DNA of 64,000 nucleotides from contig JABRWF010000004.1 of assembly GCA_018343915.1 (NCBI GenBank), positions 1,488,001 to 1,552,000 on the forward strand, given 5' to 3'. A program made the translations under genes and the position numbers. Shown here piece after piece: positions 32,885-44,105 of this stretch; positions within the stretch are counted from its first letter, which is position 1, and every line of letters begins with the position of its first letter. Below the pieces are notes generated by a model. That model was not told the origin of the DNA. It was given only the letters and a program-made list of their open reading frames with translations, and did not search any database. This DNA is from Agroathelia rolfsii. Taxonomy: Eukaryota > Basidiomycota > Agaricomycetes > Amylocorticiales > Amylocorticiaceae.

Positions 32885-35733
32885 TTAATGAATCGTAGAG
32901 AGTCTCTGAGCGAGGGCTTCGATAACTTCAGCCTGGACCCCGAACTCGCGAGCAAGTGAAGCGAGATCGGCCTGGCCGGTCATCTGCGTTGGTGGTCTCG
33001 CATGCAATGGCACAGGGTGATGATCCATGTACGGATTGGCGTGGGAGTGTACGTTTTGCTGAGCCGTCTGTGCATACGTCGGCATAGTTTTGGCAATGTA
33101 CTGCTGAGGCTGATGCATATGAGACAGTGGTGGCTGACGTCCGAATGTCACATTATTTGGCTGTTGACGATTGATAGGAACCTGCTGCAACACTTCGCGC
33201 TGTACACCGGCCCCTTCATGCGGATATTGCCTGTGAAGATGGCCAGGCACAGGCTGCATGTACTGACCCATGGCAGTCCGTTTTTGCTCTTGTGGCACAT
33301 ACATGTTCTGAGACATCTCCGGGACAAAACCGTGTCGGTGCTCATGGATGTAGTGCACCGAAGGAGCATGCTGAGGGTAATGAGTGACTGGAGGCAGTTG
33401 TTCCTGAGCATAGTTATGGCGTACAGGCAGCACGGAAGCATTACGCTCTTCCTGGGCCTGAGGGAAGCATGCATTTTTAACCTGAGAAAGCTGAGCCTGT
33501 TGATGCGGTGTGAATGCTGCAAGCACAAGAACGGTCAATCTCAATAATTACAGTCGGGAAATTAAAGCATACCATAGCAAGACATCCCTGCCATCAAGAG
33601 CTGCTCGAGCAAAGTTATATCAGTTTGACGAGTACGGACGCGAGCCACAAGATGTTCGACAGCAGCTAAACAGAATGTTAGATCACAAATATAAAATGAT
33701 AGCATGTATAAAACATACTGGACGCAAGATCTGGACGTGAGATCAGTAAATGAACGACAGGCAGCAGATACAAAAGAAACATACCAAATAGTGCATCACC
33801 ATCACCACCCACGACCGAGTCCTTCGGATACTTTTGGAGAATGCTAACCAAGAGGTGATATGGCAGCTCGGGGACCTTAAGGAAATGCGCCTATTGAAAG
33901 CCACAGTCACTACACATTTTGACAGAGATTTGCCCACAAGGACTTACGTCCGGGGATCGGATCAAATGCCTGATCGAGTCATGTTCCTCTTTGGTCATGA
34001 CACGACCATGACGACCATCCCAATTCGGGAATAACTGTTAGTCATTGTATCAGTCAGGGGAGCCAAATAAACAAAGGGACACAGGACTAACAGCGGAACG
34101 CAGCTCCCTCATAGCGGTCCTAGTAACGGTGACGCCACGAGCACGTCTTCCCTTTCCGAGAACAGAGTTCTGTGCCTGCCGCAAAGCTGCACGAGCATCT
34201 TCGGGGTTTGCCAGCTCGATATAGGCATGGGATCGCGTCTTTCCCTTGGGATCAAGCAAGACGTGGGCCCCTGCAAGAGGTTGGGGCAGCCAAGCAGCTA
34301 GCATCGGGGGAGTAACATCCTACCTACAAGTTAATAAAATACAAAGCAAAAACATTTGATATTCGTACCCAAGGGACGTTATCAATCCTGAGCACGACAT
34401 TTTCGACACTGGCCGGATGTTGAGCGACATTCCCTAAAGAATCGAAGATTTTGATTGTCTTCGGCCCGTCGCCACCACCAAAAGCCTCCGTGGACGTGAG
34501 CTTGAAGTCGTCGACAGACGAGCCACAGACTGCACACGCCATGTCCTTCTCACCCACAATGTTCAAGGCACTTGTCAGACAAGCGGAGCATAAGGGGTGC
34601 TTGCAAGGTGACAAGATGGCCAGGGAACGTGGCGCTGTGCGAGCACAGACTGAGCACGTCATGATGGGTGGAGCCAACAAAGGCTGACCGACCCTGGCGA
34701 CATTGTTGGGAGCAGTGTTGCGCGGAGGGCTGGATTGCGACAAGGGAAGAGAGAAGATCGGGAATTCGCCATCATGCTCTGGAGTGGATCCGCGAAGGGA
34801 AAGATCATGACGAACAGGGAAAGGGTCGGCAAAGGGATCGTGGAGGCTGAGCGATGTTTGTCCGGGTGACGCAAAACTAGTGGAATGAGGGAAAGAAATA
34901 TATGCATCTTCATCGATATCGTAAAGTTCGCTGGAGTCCTAATGCCAAATGATTGGTTAGAATAGACTTGTTTCCCCACAGAGTAAACACATACCTGACT
35001 AAAAGGCGACCTACGACGATTAAAATGAGAAGGCTCCGTGGCGGAGCCCTTGAGCTGTAGGTCCCTAGAGAGCGGCATGCGCGGTGGGGGCGTATTGAGA
35101 ACTGCGGCCGACCGCGTAGGCAGGTCCGCGTCCGGGATCAGCTGAAGAGATGCCGACTGCGTATGTGTACGAGAACGACGACGGATAGTCGGCGACTGCG
35201 CACAAGCTGCACAACAGGATGTAAATACGATTTCAAAGATGCACAGGTCATTTTTGCATACCTTGCGGTACTGGGGACGGACCACTGCTGTGAAGATCGC
35301 TACCTGGAGTATATGCGCTCAAGACCCGCTACCTGACATCGAAGGAATGGAACCGGGGAAATGGGGTGTCTCACTCACCTTCATCATCCGCAGCATACTG
35401 ATTCTCTTCAGATTTTGCTGCTGATACATTATTTCCATCACCCTTCGTGGGCCATTCTTCGGCTGTTTCGGAGATGCCTTTTTGGTGTTGTGCAGAAGCA
35501 TCTAGCAGCGAGACGTTGATGTCTTGCAAAGCGGACTTGTCCACGGGAGTCATTGGTGGTGCCGTCGATGCAAAAGACAGGTTCGATGGCGTGTACGGTG
35601 TCGAAGGGGCTGCAGACGGGAAAGCAGCAAAAGAATGATTAACGGAAGGTTGATGGTGGCGACGGAGGGGCGTAACAGGGGATGTCGGAGCACTGGCGGT
35701 GTACGGTTGTCGGGTCGTCATTTTCGTCGTCAT
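32885..35733 (-). CDS. RING-type zinc finger plus RRM-like protein
   Basis: Multi-exon gene starting MTTKMTTRQPYTASAPTSPV at 35733. A Ser/Pro-rich disordered N-terminus of about 300 residues (exons near 35733-35380, 35330-35000, 34940-34330) leads to a RING-like finger, MTCSVCARTAPRSLAILSPC, then KHPLCSACL and ACAVCGSSV, spacing C-x2-C...C-x-H-x3-C-x2-C...C-x2-C. It continues into an RRM: VVLRIDNVPW joined by an intron to DVTPPMLAAWLP, VLLDPKGKTRSHAYIELANP (RNP1-like) and RARGVTVTRTAM. Downstream exons give AHFLKVPELPYHLLVSIL, a helical region and a Gln/His/Pro-rich tail ending ALAQRLSTIH. RING next to RRM recalls NOT4, but the order of flanking parts and sequence do not match it closely. Likely RNA-linked, possibly an E3 ligase. 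Confidence 0.75.
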
Positions 35734-37141
35734 CGTCGCGGTCGTGGGGGGTTTCGACGTCGCCGATGCCGTCTTCGTCGTCGTTGTCGAGGGCCAAGGA
35801 TGGCGTCCCAGCAGCGTGTTCCTTTTTAAACGAGAGCAGCCCGTGGGAATATTGGCGCGGTCACGTGATGTTGCACATCCTTAATTGCCTAATTAAATGG
35901 GCTATGATATCAATATCTTTATACATGTGCTTCGCCATGTATGCTCGCTGTATCCTCTCGCTTCATCGCATTCATGAGACAATATGGTAATACAGCCCAG
36001 CATACACAGGATGGTTCATGATCGTGCTCATATCGCCGGGCGCTTGGCGGGGCAACAATTACAGCCTCCGTTATGCTTAGGAAAAAGAGTTACCACGCAA
36101 CAGTCGCAAAATACATACACAGCATGCAACATGCAACGTTTTGTCTCTTTACTATCGCCTTTATAAGTAATTACGGCCATCGCTTGTGCGCTTATCTGGT
36201 GACTATGCCAGCGCTATCCTTTGTTTTCTTTTATTTTTCCAAAGTTATTTTTTCCTGTGTTCCGACTCGGTACTCAGCGGCACCTTTTTCCGTCATTCTT
36301 TATTACGGCCAGTGCGACGGATACAAGCAGTCCCATCGGAGCCTAGCCAAATTGAGGAATCAGGCAATGCTTGATTAGACCTGATTCATCGAAATCATGA
36401 TGTCTATAAGGGTCCTGATTCAATTGCAGGGAGGTTGTTTCCGCGTTTAGCCGTGCTAAAGTAGGAACACGGAATCGACCACTTTAGAGGGGAGAGGGAG
36501 GCGGACTGCTGCGTAGTGACGCATGAAAACGGGTAGTGAGTGTATATGCATGTGTTAATACATGAACACGTTGTTTGAACTCTATTTCGGCGCTGTGAAT
36601 TCTGAATTTCAACCGTCCTTGATTTTTTGATCCATATCTAGGTTTCAAGTTTCAGAACGCTAAACCTTTGTTCTGCAACAACACCGATCAACATCTAGCA
36701 AACTACACGTTTTAAAAGTGATAGTACCAGTGTAATGTTCGGAATTGGTTGTATCATGCGTGTATGTAAGAAGCATGAGAAAGGAAAATGAGTGTGTATC
36801 ATCAAGATTGTATAGGGAGTGGCTAGTAGTAATGATAATATTACGATTACAAGATTGTGGGAAATAATTTGACCCAGGAACATATGTGGCAGAGAAAGAA
36901 GGAGAGGAAAGAAGGATAAAAAGTATGATATGTACAAAATTACTGGGTTGTTTAAGAAACAAAGGAAGAAAAAAATATCCCAGCTATTATCCAAGGCCAA
37001 TAAAGATGAACAACCGGTCAGGAATTAGAAAGGGTACATCCATCTAATACGAAAAACCAATCTATTACACAACAAGCAATAATAACCAGAAGGGAAAGAG
37101 AAAAAAGGAATAAATAAATAAAAAGACAAGGTCAACAACCA
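35734..37141. other. intergenic, no gene seen
   Basis: About 1.4 kb between the start of the RING/RRM gene and the end of the next minus-strand gene. The right half (36700-37140) is A-rich and looks like a 3' flank; the open frames at 35984-36378 show no domain. Confidence 0.45.
35862..35867. promoter_or_regulatory. CACGTG E-box upstream of the RING/RRM gene
   Basis: GGTCACGTGATG lies about 130 bases upstream of the start at 35733. GTCACGTGA is the binding site of Cbf1/USF-type bHLH factors in fungi; a similar TCACGTGA is found upstream of the neighbour starting at 39044. Confidence 0.4.
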
Positions 37142-39044
37142 TTAAGAAGCCCACGGAGCAGCGCGATGACGGTGATTTCCGATACCGTTTCCGGGGCTGC
37201 GTATGATGCTACGACCATCATTAGCCCCAGTGATCCGCTTGAAACGCATGACATCTTCCTCCTCTTCCGCGTGCCCGGACATCCAGCGGCTGCCACCATG
37301 CAGAGTAGATCGAGGGCGTCCATAGTCCATCTCAGATTCCTCGTCCGTCTCGATGGCACCACTCAACCTCGAGCTCGGTCGACTGCTATTCCGCTGTCGA
37401 AGCTCTCGGCCGTGCAGTCTAGTGCCACCTGACGGCGGTGGCGCATGCAGATGTTTGCGTAAGCTGCGGATCGACTGTTGGCGTTTTGGCGGCACGAGTA
37501 TCTGTGCGAGGTCAAGCTCTGCTTCCTCCTCGTCTGACACAGCTGGCTCCAAATCGTCATCACTGCTGTAATCGTACATGGCACTGTTAAGGCGAAGACC
37601 ATTAAGCAGCACTCGCCCGCGAACACCAGAAGAGGAAGAAGACTCCAGCGCCGACTCAAGCGCCCATACGTCATTCTCAACGCGTGTGCGTGCCAATGAA
37701 GGTACATCAGCCTCATTTGATGGACCCAGCTTTTTTACAGAGCCACGGCGCCTGGTGTTGTTTACAAGGCTCGACTGTGCCGGTCGCGTTTGTGATGAGG
37801 AGCGTGAGGCGGGTGCGGACCGACAGACGACCAAAGTGTGTGAGATGCTCGTCTCCGGGCGGGATGCAGTGGCCTGTACAGCCCAAGCGGGTGAAAGCAC
37901 GCTGTTACGGCCTGCTGATGTTGCGGATGATTCATTAAGATGCCGAGACCTCGTTCCCCTTGAGGAACCTCCGCTGGTTGCCGAGCGGCGAGTACCACTT
38001 CCACCACTACCAAAGAGCATCGCACGAGTAATATTCTCAAACCATGTAGGGGGGAGGGGTGGTGCATTTTCCTGAAGGTTCGACTGTTTTCTAGACAGTG
38101 GCAGGGGTAGTGGGGGTGGTCTTCCTCTCCGAGATAACTCCTGTCGCTGAATATTCGGTGCGGATGCCATGTGGCGGAGGTACGCATGGGCTCGAGAACT
38201 CTGCGGTTGTATTGATCGAACAGAAGGTTGTGAACGTAAGGAGGGACGAGCAAAACGTTGATTATGCGGATTGACGTGCGGCAAAGTTTCTTTCATGAGA
38301 GGATCGTGACGATAATTATTACTGTTATTTTCTTGAGGAGCATTTACTGGGGTAGTTGACCTGGAGCTGATTGGGGATGACACGATATTAGACGAAAATT
38401 GCTGCCGGGCGGTGTTGCGTGCGATATCAGGTGATGGTGAGGCGGGAGGCGAGCGAGATCTTTCTGGTGCAGAGTCCGCCGTGCGAACGAGACTCGAGCT
38501 CCTGCTGGAGCTACTTGGTACGAGATTGGCAAGGAAACCTACTACAGCGCCGACACCGTCCTTGACGGTCTCACTGACCATGCGGGCATTGTTGGCACGC
38601 TCCCTGTTTCCTTCGGTATCTGGTGAGAATATGCGTGTCTCTTTGTACCCCGCCTCACGCAAGAGATCCTCGAGTGTCTCGTAAGTGCCTGACGTGCCTC
38701 TGCGATGAAGGGGCACTCGGCCGAGATGTCCTGGGTAGCGTGATCTACGACGCACGCTCGGGATATCTGGACTTGGTAGAGTACTAGATGCCGATGTCGA
38801 GGGCGACTGGGAGAGTGGAGACGATGTTCTGGGTATTGAAGAGCCAATGGAGGGCGAGATGCGGGGGGAAGAAGAAGGCATAGGCTGAAGCCATTTATCA
38901 TCACCCAGGCAGAAGCATGCATTGAGCATCACTTGGTTCAACCTTGCGAGAAAGAGAAACCAAGCAAACCTGGGAATATTGACCTCTACTCTGGCGAAAG
39001 CTCTGATTAGAAGTTACGCTTGATGTTGCGCTGAAAGGCTGCAT
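37142..39044 (-). CDS. serine/arginine-rich protein of unknown function
   Basis: A long frame ends at 37142. I place the start at 39044 because MQPFSATSSVTSNQSFRQSR can be spliced (intron 38885-38969, GTTTGC..TTCAG) in phase to PMPSSSPRISPSIGSSIPRT; reading straight through instead starts in an unlikely Cys-rich stretch at 38941. The product is about 610 residues, mostly disordered. Ordered-looking blocks are TYETLEDLLREAGYKETRIF, MVSETVKDGVGAVVGFLANL, LPPTWFENITRAMLFGSG and ARTRVENDVWALESALES. An acidic stretch DYSSDDDLEPAVSDEEEAEL is followed by ILVPPKRQQSIRSLRKHLHA. No known domain is recognised; the short conserved-looking blocks suggest a scaffold with linear binding motifs. A TCACGTGA site at 39293-39300 lies 250 bases upstream. 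Confidence 0.7.
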
Positions 39045-39293
39045 GCTGGAACGTCGTTGTTGCTCTTGGACAAGTGGTGATGTCTATCGTTCATATGCAG
39101 CGAGGCGAGTTGGGAGAAGAGCAAGCAGGGCGAGGAGAGATTAACACAGTGGGCGGGATTGGATAATACAGGGGAGGGCGGTCGTTTGTAAGGTCGTAGC
39201 GGTCGGGCGTCAGCGTCTTAAAAAGAGAATCGAATTTGTGGTTCCTCCGCCGGAAACAAAGGCACACACAACCACCAAGGCCCTTCTGGCTCT

Positions 39294-39299
39294 CACGTG
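39294..39299. promoter_or_regulatory. CACGTG E-box upstream of the 39044 gene
   Basis: TCTCACGTGATTG, about 250 bases upstream of the start at 39044 and beyond the stop of the dehydrogenase at 39451. Same extended TCACGTGAT context as the site at 35862. Confidence 0.35.
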
Positions 39300-39450
39300 A
39301 TTGCTACCGGCCCACCACTTCCACACACACACGGCCATTCCCCACCATCGGCTATATAGGTAGAATAATACTAAAATAGCCATTAAATGTACACTAAGAT
39401 CCCAGATGGTACAGATAAATACATAAATATGCGGCTCTACAGAGCATACC

Positions 39451-40815
39451 CTAATCCGTCTTTTTGTTTCTCGATGTCCGGAGAGATGCCGCAAGCTTGT
39501 CCAGACCCTGATCTTCGCCAACAATTCGATCCTACAAACAAATGGAAGTGTCGTAAGCGCGCTATTCATGAGCCGGTGTGGGGAATGGGGCTGGGCATTG
39601 CGTCTTACCATAATGCTGACTGGTGCAAAGTTGGTCAAGAGCCACACTATGGTGGATTGGCCGCCTGACCAAATCCAAGCTGGAATGCTCGGCTTGAGGA
39701 CTTTGGTGACGATATTGTTCGCAAATACATCCACATCCGTCATGATTTCTTTGATCCATCGTTGAGAGTCAATGTTGCGACTACGAATGAAGATGACGTA
39801 CCAGGATCCATGTGAGACGTGCGCTTGGCCCATGCCTCCCGCATGGGCGCATAAAGCGAGTCTTCGGGGATGACATGTTCATAATAAAACCTTGTTTTTA
39901 CCCTTCCCGCAACAAGCTGTTCGGCAATTAAAATATCGTCAGACCCGGTTTCTCGGTAGTTATGGGCGCGGACAAACGTACAGTGGTAACTTGAATTCTA
40001 AACAAAAAGGAGTTAGAATAAGAAGAAAAAACACCTCAATCAAGAAGCAACTCACCCAAATGGTGCCAATTCAAGACGAAGTGTGTTGCCATATGAATGG
40101 AGAGCACCCTTGGTTGCGGAATACACCGACTGGAAGGCAGCGGGCCCATAAGCGCCGATGCTTCCTACGTTGACGATCCGGGGACTATTGCGTGACGCAA
40201 TCATAAGGGGAGAGAATTCTTTGACAACGCGCATGACACCGAAGACATTACTGTTGACGACGAACATTGTCAGGGCGTTCAAAATGGTAGGGACGCAGCA
40301 TCCATTCTTACACTTCAAAGACCGCTCTAGCCTTGTCAATGTCAATGTCCAATGCGGCATCTTCATAATCTATCGCCATTGTCCAGGATAAGCATCATCG
40401 CAGCCGAAAAATCAATCCTACTACTAACCATGCCCGCTTGAGAGACGTCAGCAACAAAATCAATATCCAACCCCTAAGCATGATTAACTCACGCATTGTT
40501 TACCAAAATATCAAGTGTGCCGCCCGTGATTTTGGAAATCTCATCCCGGACCTCTATCACCGACTCCTGCTTGGTGACATCCAAAACAAATGTTGATATC
40601 CCGAGTTCGGGCAAGCCGACCATAGCCTCCTTGCGTCGCGCAGTAGCAAACACTTGCAGGCCTGCTTGATGGAAACGGCGAGCAAATGCGTATCCGATGC
40701 CACCCTCGGTGCATCTAAGGGAAATTTACCATTGAGCTGCCTGTGATTTTGGAATGTCGCTATTGCGGTACACATACCCAGTGATAAGTACAGTCTTCGG
40801 TCTCGGGGAGGGCAT
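39451..40815 (-). CDS. AYR1-like short-chain dehydrogenase/reductase, copy A
   Basis: Classical SDR resembling the NADPH-dependent 1-acyl-dihydroxyacetone-phosphate reductase AYR1 of ER and lipid droplets. Start at 40815, MPSPRPKTVLITG, spliced to CTEGGIGYAFARRFHQAG, which completes the TGxxxGxG cofactor loop. Then TLDILVNNA, the NNAG-type motif, an exon with ARAVFEVNVFGVMRVVKEFS, and VNVGSIGAYGPAAFQSVYSATKGALHSYG, holding the catalytic Ser, Tyr (YSATK) and Lys. The exons after TLRLELAPFG give VTTLVAGRVKTRFYYE-like sequence, FANNIVTKVLKPSIPAWIW, a hydrophobic GGQSTIVWLLTNFAPVSIM and a last exon DRIVGEDQGLDKLAASLRTS ending at 39451. Around seven introns, roughly 290 residues. Apparently intact; tandem with the similar gene at 41425-42803. 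Confidence 0.87.
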
Positions 40816-41424
40816 AACTAGTATTAGGCGCAACTATGAGACGTATAGGTGGGAATAATTGGTATCCGCAGGCGCCCTGGGCATTCTTGCCTTATATATG
40901 CACAGTATGCATGTGAGTATATAGTGATGCTGAGAACCATGGAAATGTCAATGCTTGGGATAATCATAGCATGCCTATAATTTGCTGATGAGAACCAAGT
41001 CCGTGTCGGTGGGAGAGTCCCGCTCGCGTGGTTGCGTGCATGAGAACGGTGGAAGGCTTCATTTGATGCGTATCACTGGGCACAGTGAAGCCATTGATTT
41101 ATGACCGGAGTTTTCTCACAGTCGTGTGCGGCACTGGCTTTAGCAGCAACTGTGGCAATCGGTTTGCCACTTCTAATTACAGGGCACGGCTTATTTCCAT
41201 CCCGGGCCATCGTCTCATTAGGTACACTGGTCTGTACCTCAAGTTCTTGATACCGGATGACATTGTCAAAATACTTTTGCTGTGAAACATAGTTGACTCT
41301 CGACCCGAAATATCTGGTTCAAGTTCCTATCAACTAAACTTATATTAATTGCAACATGTGAAAAATACAAAATGTATATGCTAGAGAGACGAACAAATAG
41401 ACAACATCATCAAAACAATGTCCT
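40816..41424. other. spacer between tandem dehydrogenase genes
   Basis: About 600 bases, the promoter of copy A and the 3' flank of copy B. Nothing else seen. Confidence 0.4.
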
Positions 41425-42803
41425 CTAATCAACCTTTTTGCTCTGCTTTGATGCCTGCAATGACTCTGCAAACTTGGCAAGACCCTGATCCCCGCTAAGG
41501 ATCTTGTCCTACAGACACAGAGAAAGATAAGTATCAGGGAGAGATTGGGGAATAGAAGAGTCTGTCTTACCATAATGCTAACCGGTACAAAGCTGGTTAG
41601 GAACCACACCAAGGTGGCTTGACCACCTTCCCAGATCCAAGCCGACACGCTCGGCTTGAGAACTTTGGTGACAATCCTGTCAGCAAAGACGTCGACATCT
41701 ACCATAATGCCTATGATTCACCGTTAGAAGCAAGCTCGGATAAGATACAGGTTAAAAGTAACGAACTGGGATCCATGTTGGCCGTGCGCTTGGACCATGC
41801 CTCCTGCATCGACGCATACAGGGAATCTTCGGGGATAACATGTTCATAATAGAACTTGGTCCTCACTCTGCCAGCAACAAGCTACGTGAATGGTGAGAAA
41901 TGATTACTCCGGTACATACAAGACACAGCTGGAAAAACTTACAGTGATGACTTGAATTCTGACAAAAAAGGTGGTCAAAAATAAATAACGGTTATTTCAC
42001 AAAGCGACTCACCCAAACGGTGCCAACTCGAGACGAAGAGTGTTTCCATATGAATGGAGTGCACCCTTGGTCGCGGAATATACGGACTGGAAAGCAAGGG
42101 GTGCATAAGCACCTATGCTGCCCACATTGAGAATACGAGGGCTATTTGAAGAAGCGATAAGGAGAGGAGTGAATTCTTTGACCATGCGCATGACGCCGAA
42201 TACATTGCTGTTGATATCCATTGGCAGTGTCAATTTGCTTGGACTTTCAAGTATAAATGTGCTGCTTTGATTCTCACACTTCAAACACAGCCCTTGCTTT
42301 ATCAATGTCAACATCCGACGCGGCATCTTCGTAATCTGCAAGCATATTTTACGATGAATATAATGTCAAGCAGCAGCGATACATATCCTCCACTAACCAT
42401 GCCCTCTATGGATGATATCAGCATCATAGACAATATGAATTCAACCTTTTCCAAAAATAACCAACTCACGCATTATTGACAAGAATATCGAGCGTGCCGC
42501 CCGTGATTTCGGCAACCTCATCTCTAACGGCTGTCACTGACTCCTGTTTGGTTACGTCCAGGATGAGTGTCCGAATGCCAAGCTCGGGAAGGCCTGCCAT
42601 AGCCTCCTTTCGGCGTGCAGTAGCAAACACTTGCAAGCCTGCTTGATGGAAACGACGTGCAAAAGCATATCCCATGCCACCCTCAGTGCATCTGAGAGAA
42701 AGTTCGGATCAGAATGAGGCGGCGAATTGGGCTGAGCGTGTTTTGTGGTGTTGACGTGTACATACCCAGTGATAAGCACGGTCTTCGGCCTCGGGGAGGG
42801 CAT
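41425..42803 (-). CDS. AYR1-like short-chain dehydrogenase/reductase, copy B
   Basis: Second member of the tandem pair, same strand, same exon layout. It starts MPSPRPKTVLITG at 42803, spliced to the cofactor loop continuing GMGYAFARRFHQAGLQVFA; then LDVTKQESVTAVRDEVAEIT, LDILVNNA, and VGSIGAYAPLAFQSVYSATK with the catalytic Ser/Tyr/Lys. The C-terminal hydrophobic segment GGQATLVWFLTSFVPVSIM, conserved with copy A, may anchor it to ER or lipid-droplet membranes. The last exon, DKILSGDQGLAKFAESLQAS, ends in KKVD with the stop at 41425. Protein divergence from copy A is moderate (many conservative changes), so this duplication is older than the GH45 one. Substrate is inferred from the family only. 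Confidence 0.88.
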
Positions 42804-44105
42804 GATGATGGATATATGCGCGATGATATGAGAAGTTCAGGGGGGATTGTGGAGGTTTGTAGGAGTCGAGGCTCTCGTTCTTATATATGCCAATTGGCAT
42901 AAGTAAGCATAACTGGAGGATACACCGGGCATCAACAAATGTATATATAGTTATCATCATTGTAATGGAGGACGGTGGTAGTAGACCCTCCTATTTGAGT
43001 TGAATTATATGTGTAATCTTGACCCTAGAACTTGATGCAGGAGGCATTATCTCTGAGTACGAGCTGATTCTGATTGCTCCATGAACAGAGTTCTGAGAGC
43101 CTTTGGACAGACCCAAGGGCGGTTGCATGAGCAGCATTCACTGACTTGTCAGCTATACGACCGAGTCGGTACATACGATGCATGTAAGCATAGATACAAG
43201 TAAGCGAATGATTAATCCATGGAATACAAGTGCCGGCTTGATTTTTCAGCCCTAAATTGCCCAACATGCCGGCCCGGCGAATACCGGTGCTGCAGACAAT
43301 TGACTGTAGACACACCAAGTTCAACGACGAGAAACAACATACGTGTAGCTCCACAAGGGCACGATTGATGGACGCAGTCGCGAACAGAATCAATGATTAT
43401 CATTACCCTATCATCTCAAGGAGATGCTCGGTATCGAACATAGCCCATCGCATCACCAGACTGCATCAAGCACAAGATGATCGCTGGAATTCCGGTCTTA
43501 TGTCCAGCACTCTCTATTCGCTGATGGGAATGCCAAAGTTGGGTGCTGTCTTCAAGCTTTGTTGCTTTGTGGCTGAATTTACTGCTGCGCTGGATCCTAG
43601 CCGAGTGCCAGTACAATGACACAATGTACCGTTTCAGACCTGTATTATCAGCTTCTGATGCAACCGTCTGATTACACCTTCGTTTTATCCTGTGTTTTTC
43701 AGCAGGATAGTGCCAGTCCAGGAGGTTGACAGCAGTTTTGGTCAACTATGGTACTGTAAAGCACATAATAGTATGCCCCTGCAGGCCGCAGCAACCTTGA
43801 CGGCAGAAATGCTATCTAATCTTTAGTTGATACATAGCTTCATAACTCTTTAATTTATAATGGCGACCAATGCCATTATTGACAGACAACGAGGTCCGTA
43901 TGTAACCCTCATATGGTTAGACAAAGACGTCTAATGTAGTAAGGAAACTTGTGTGCTGGCCCTGCGACTGCCGCTGGCACCAGCTGAGAGCAACTGAGAT
44001 GATATGAGTTGATGTGCCAATTGATACATCAATCGCCTTTTAACTTGTTGCAGCCAGCGTCCACTTCGCCTCCCCCTCCTTCGCACGCCAACCAGCAACA
44101 CACCC
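42804..44105. other. intergenic, no gene seen
   Basis: About 1.3 kb between the divergent dehydrogenase copy B and the G-alpha gene. Open frames at 43025-43745 overlap on both strands and show no domain or membrane segment. Confidence 0.45.

Noticed and set aside
43025..43745. Overlapping 110-120-residue frames between the dehydrogenase and G-alpha genes
   Set aside because: No domain or consistent composition; looks like ordinary intergenic DNA.
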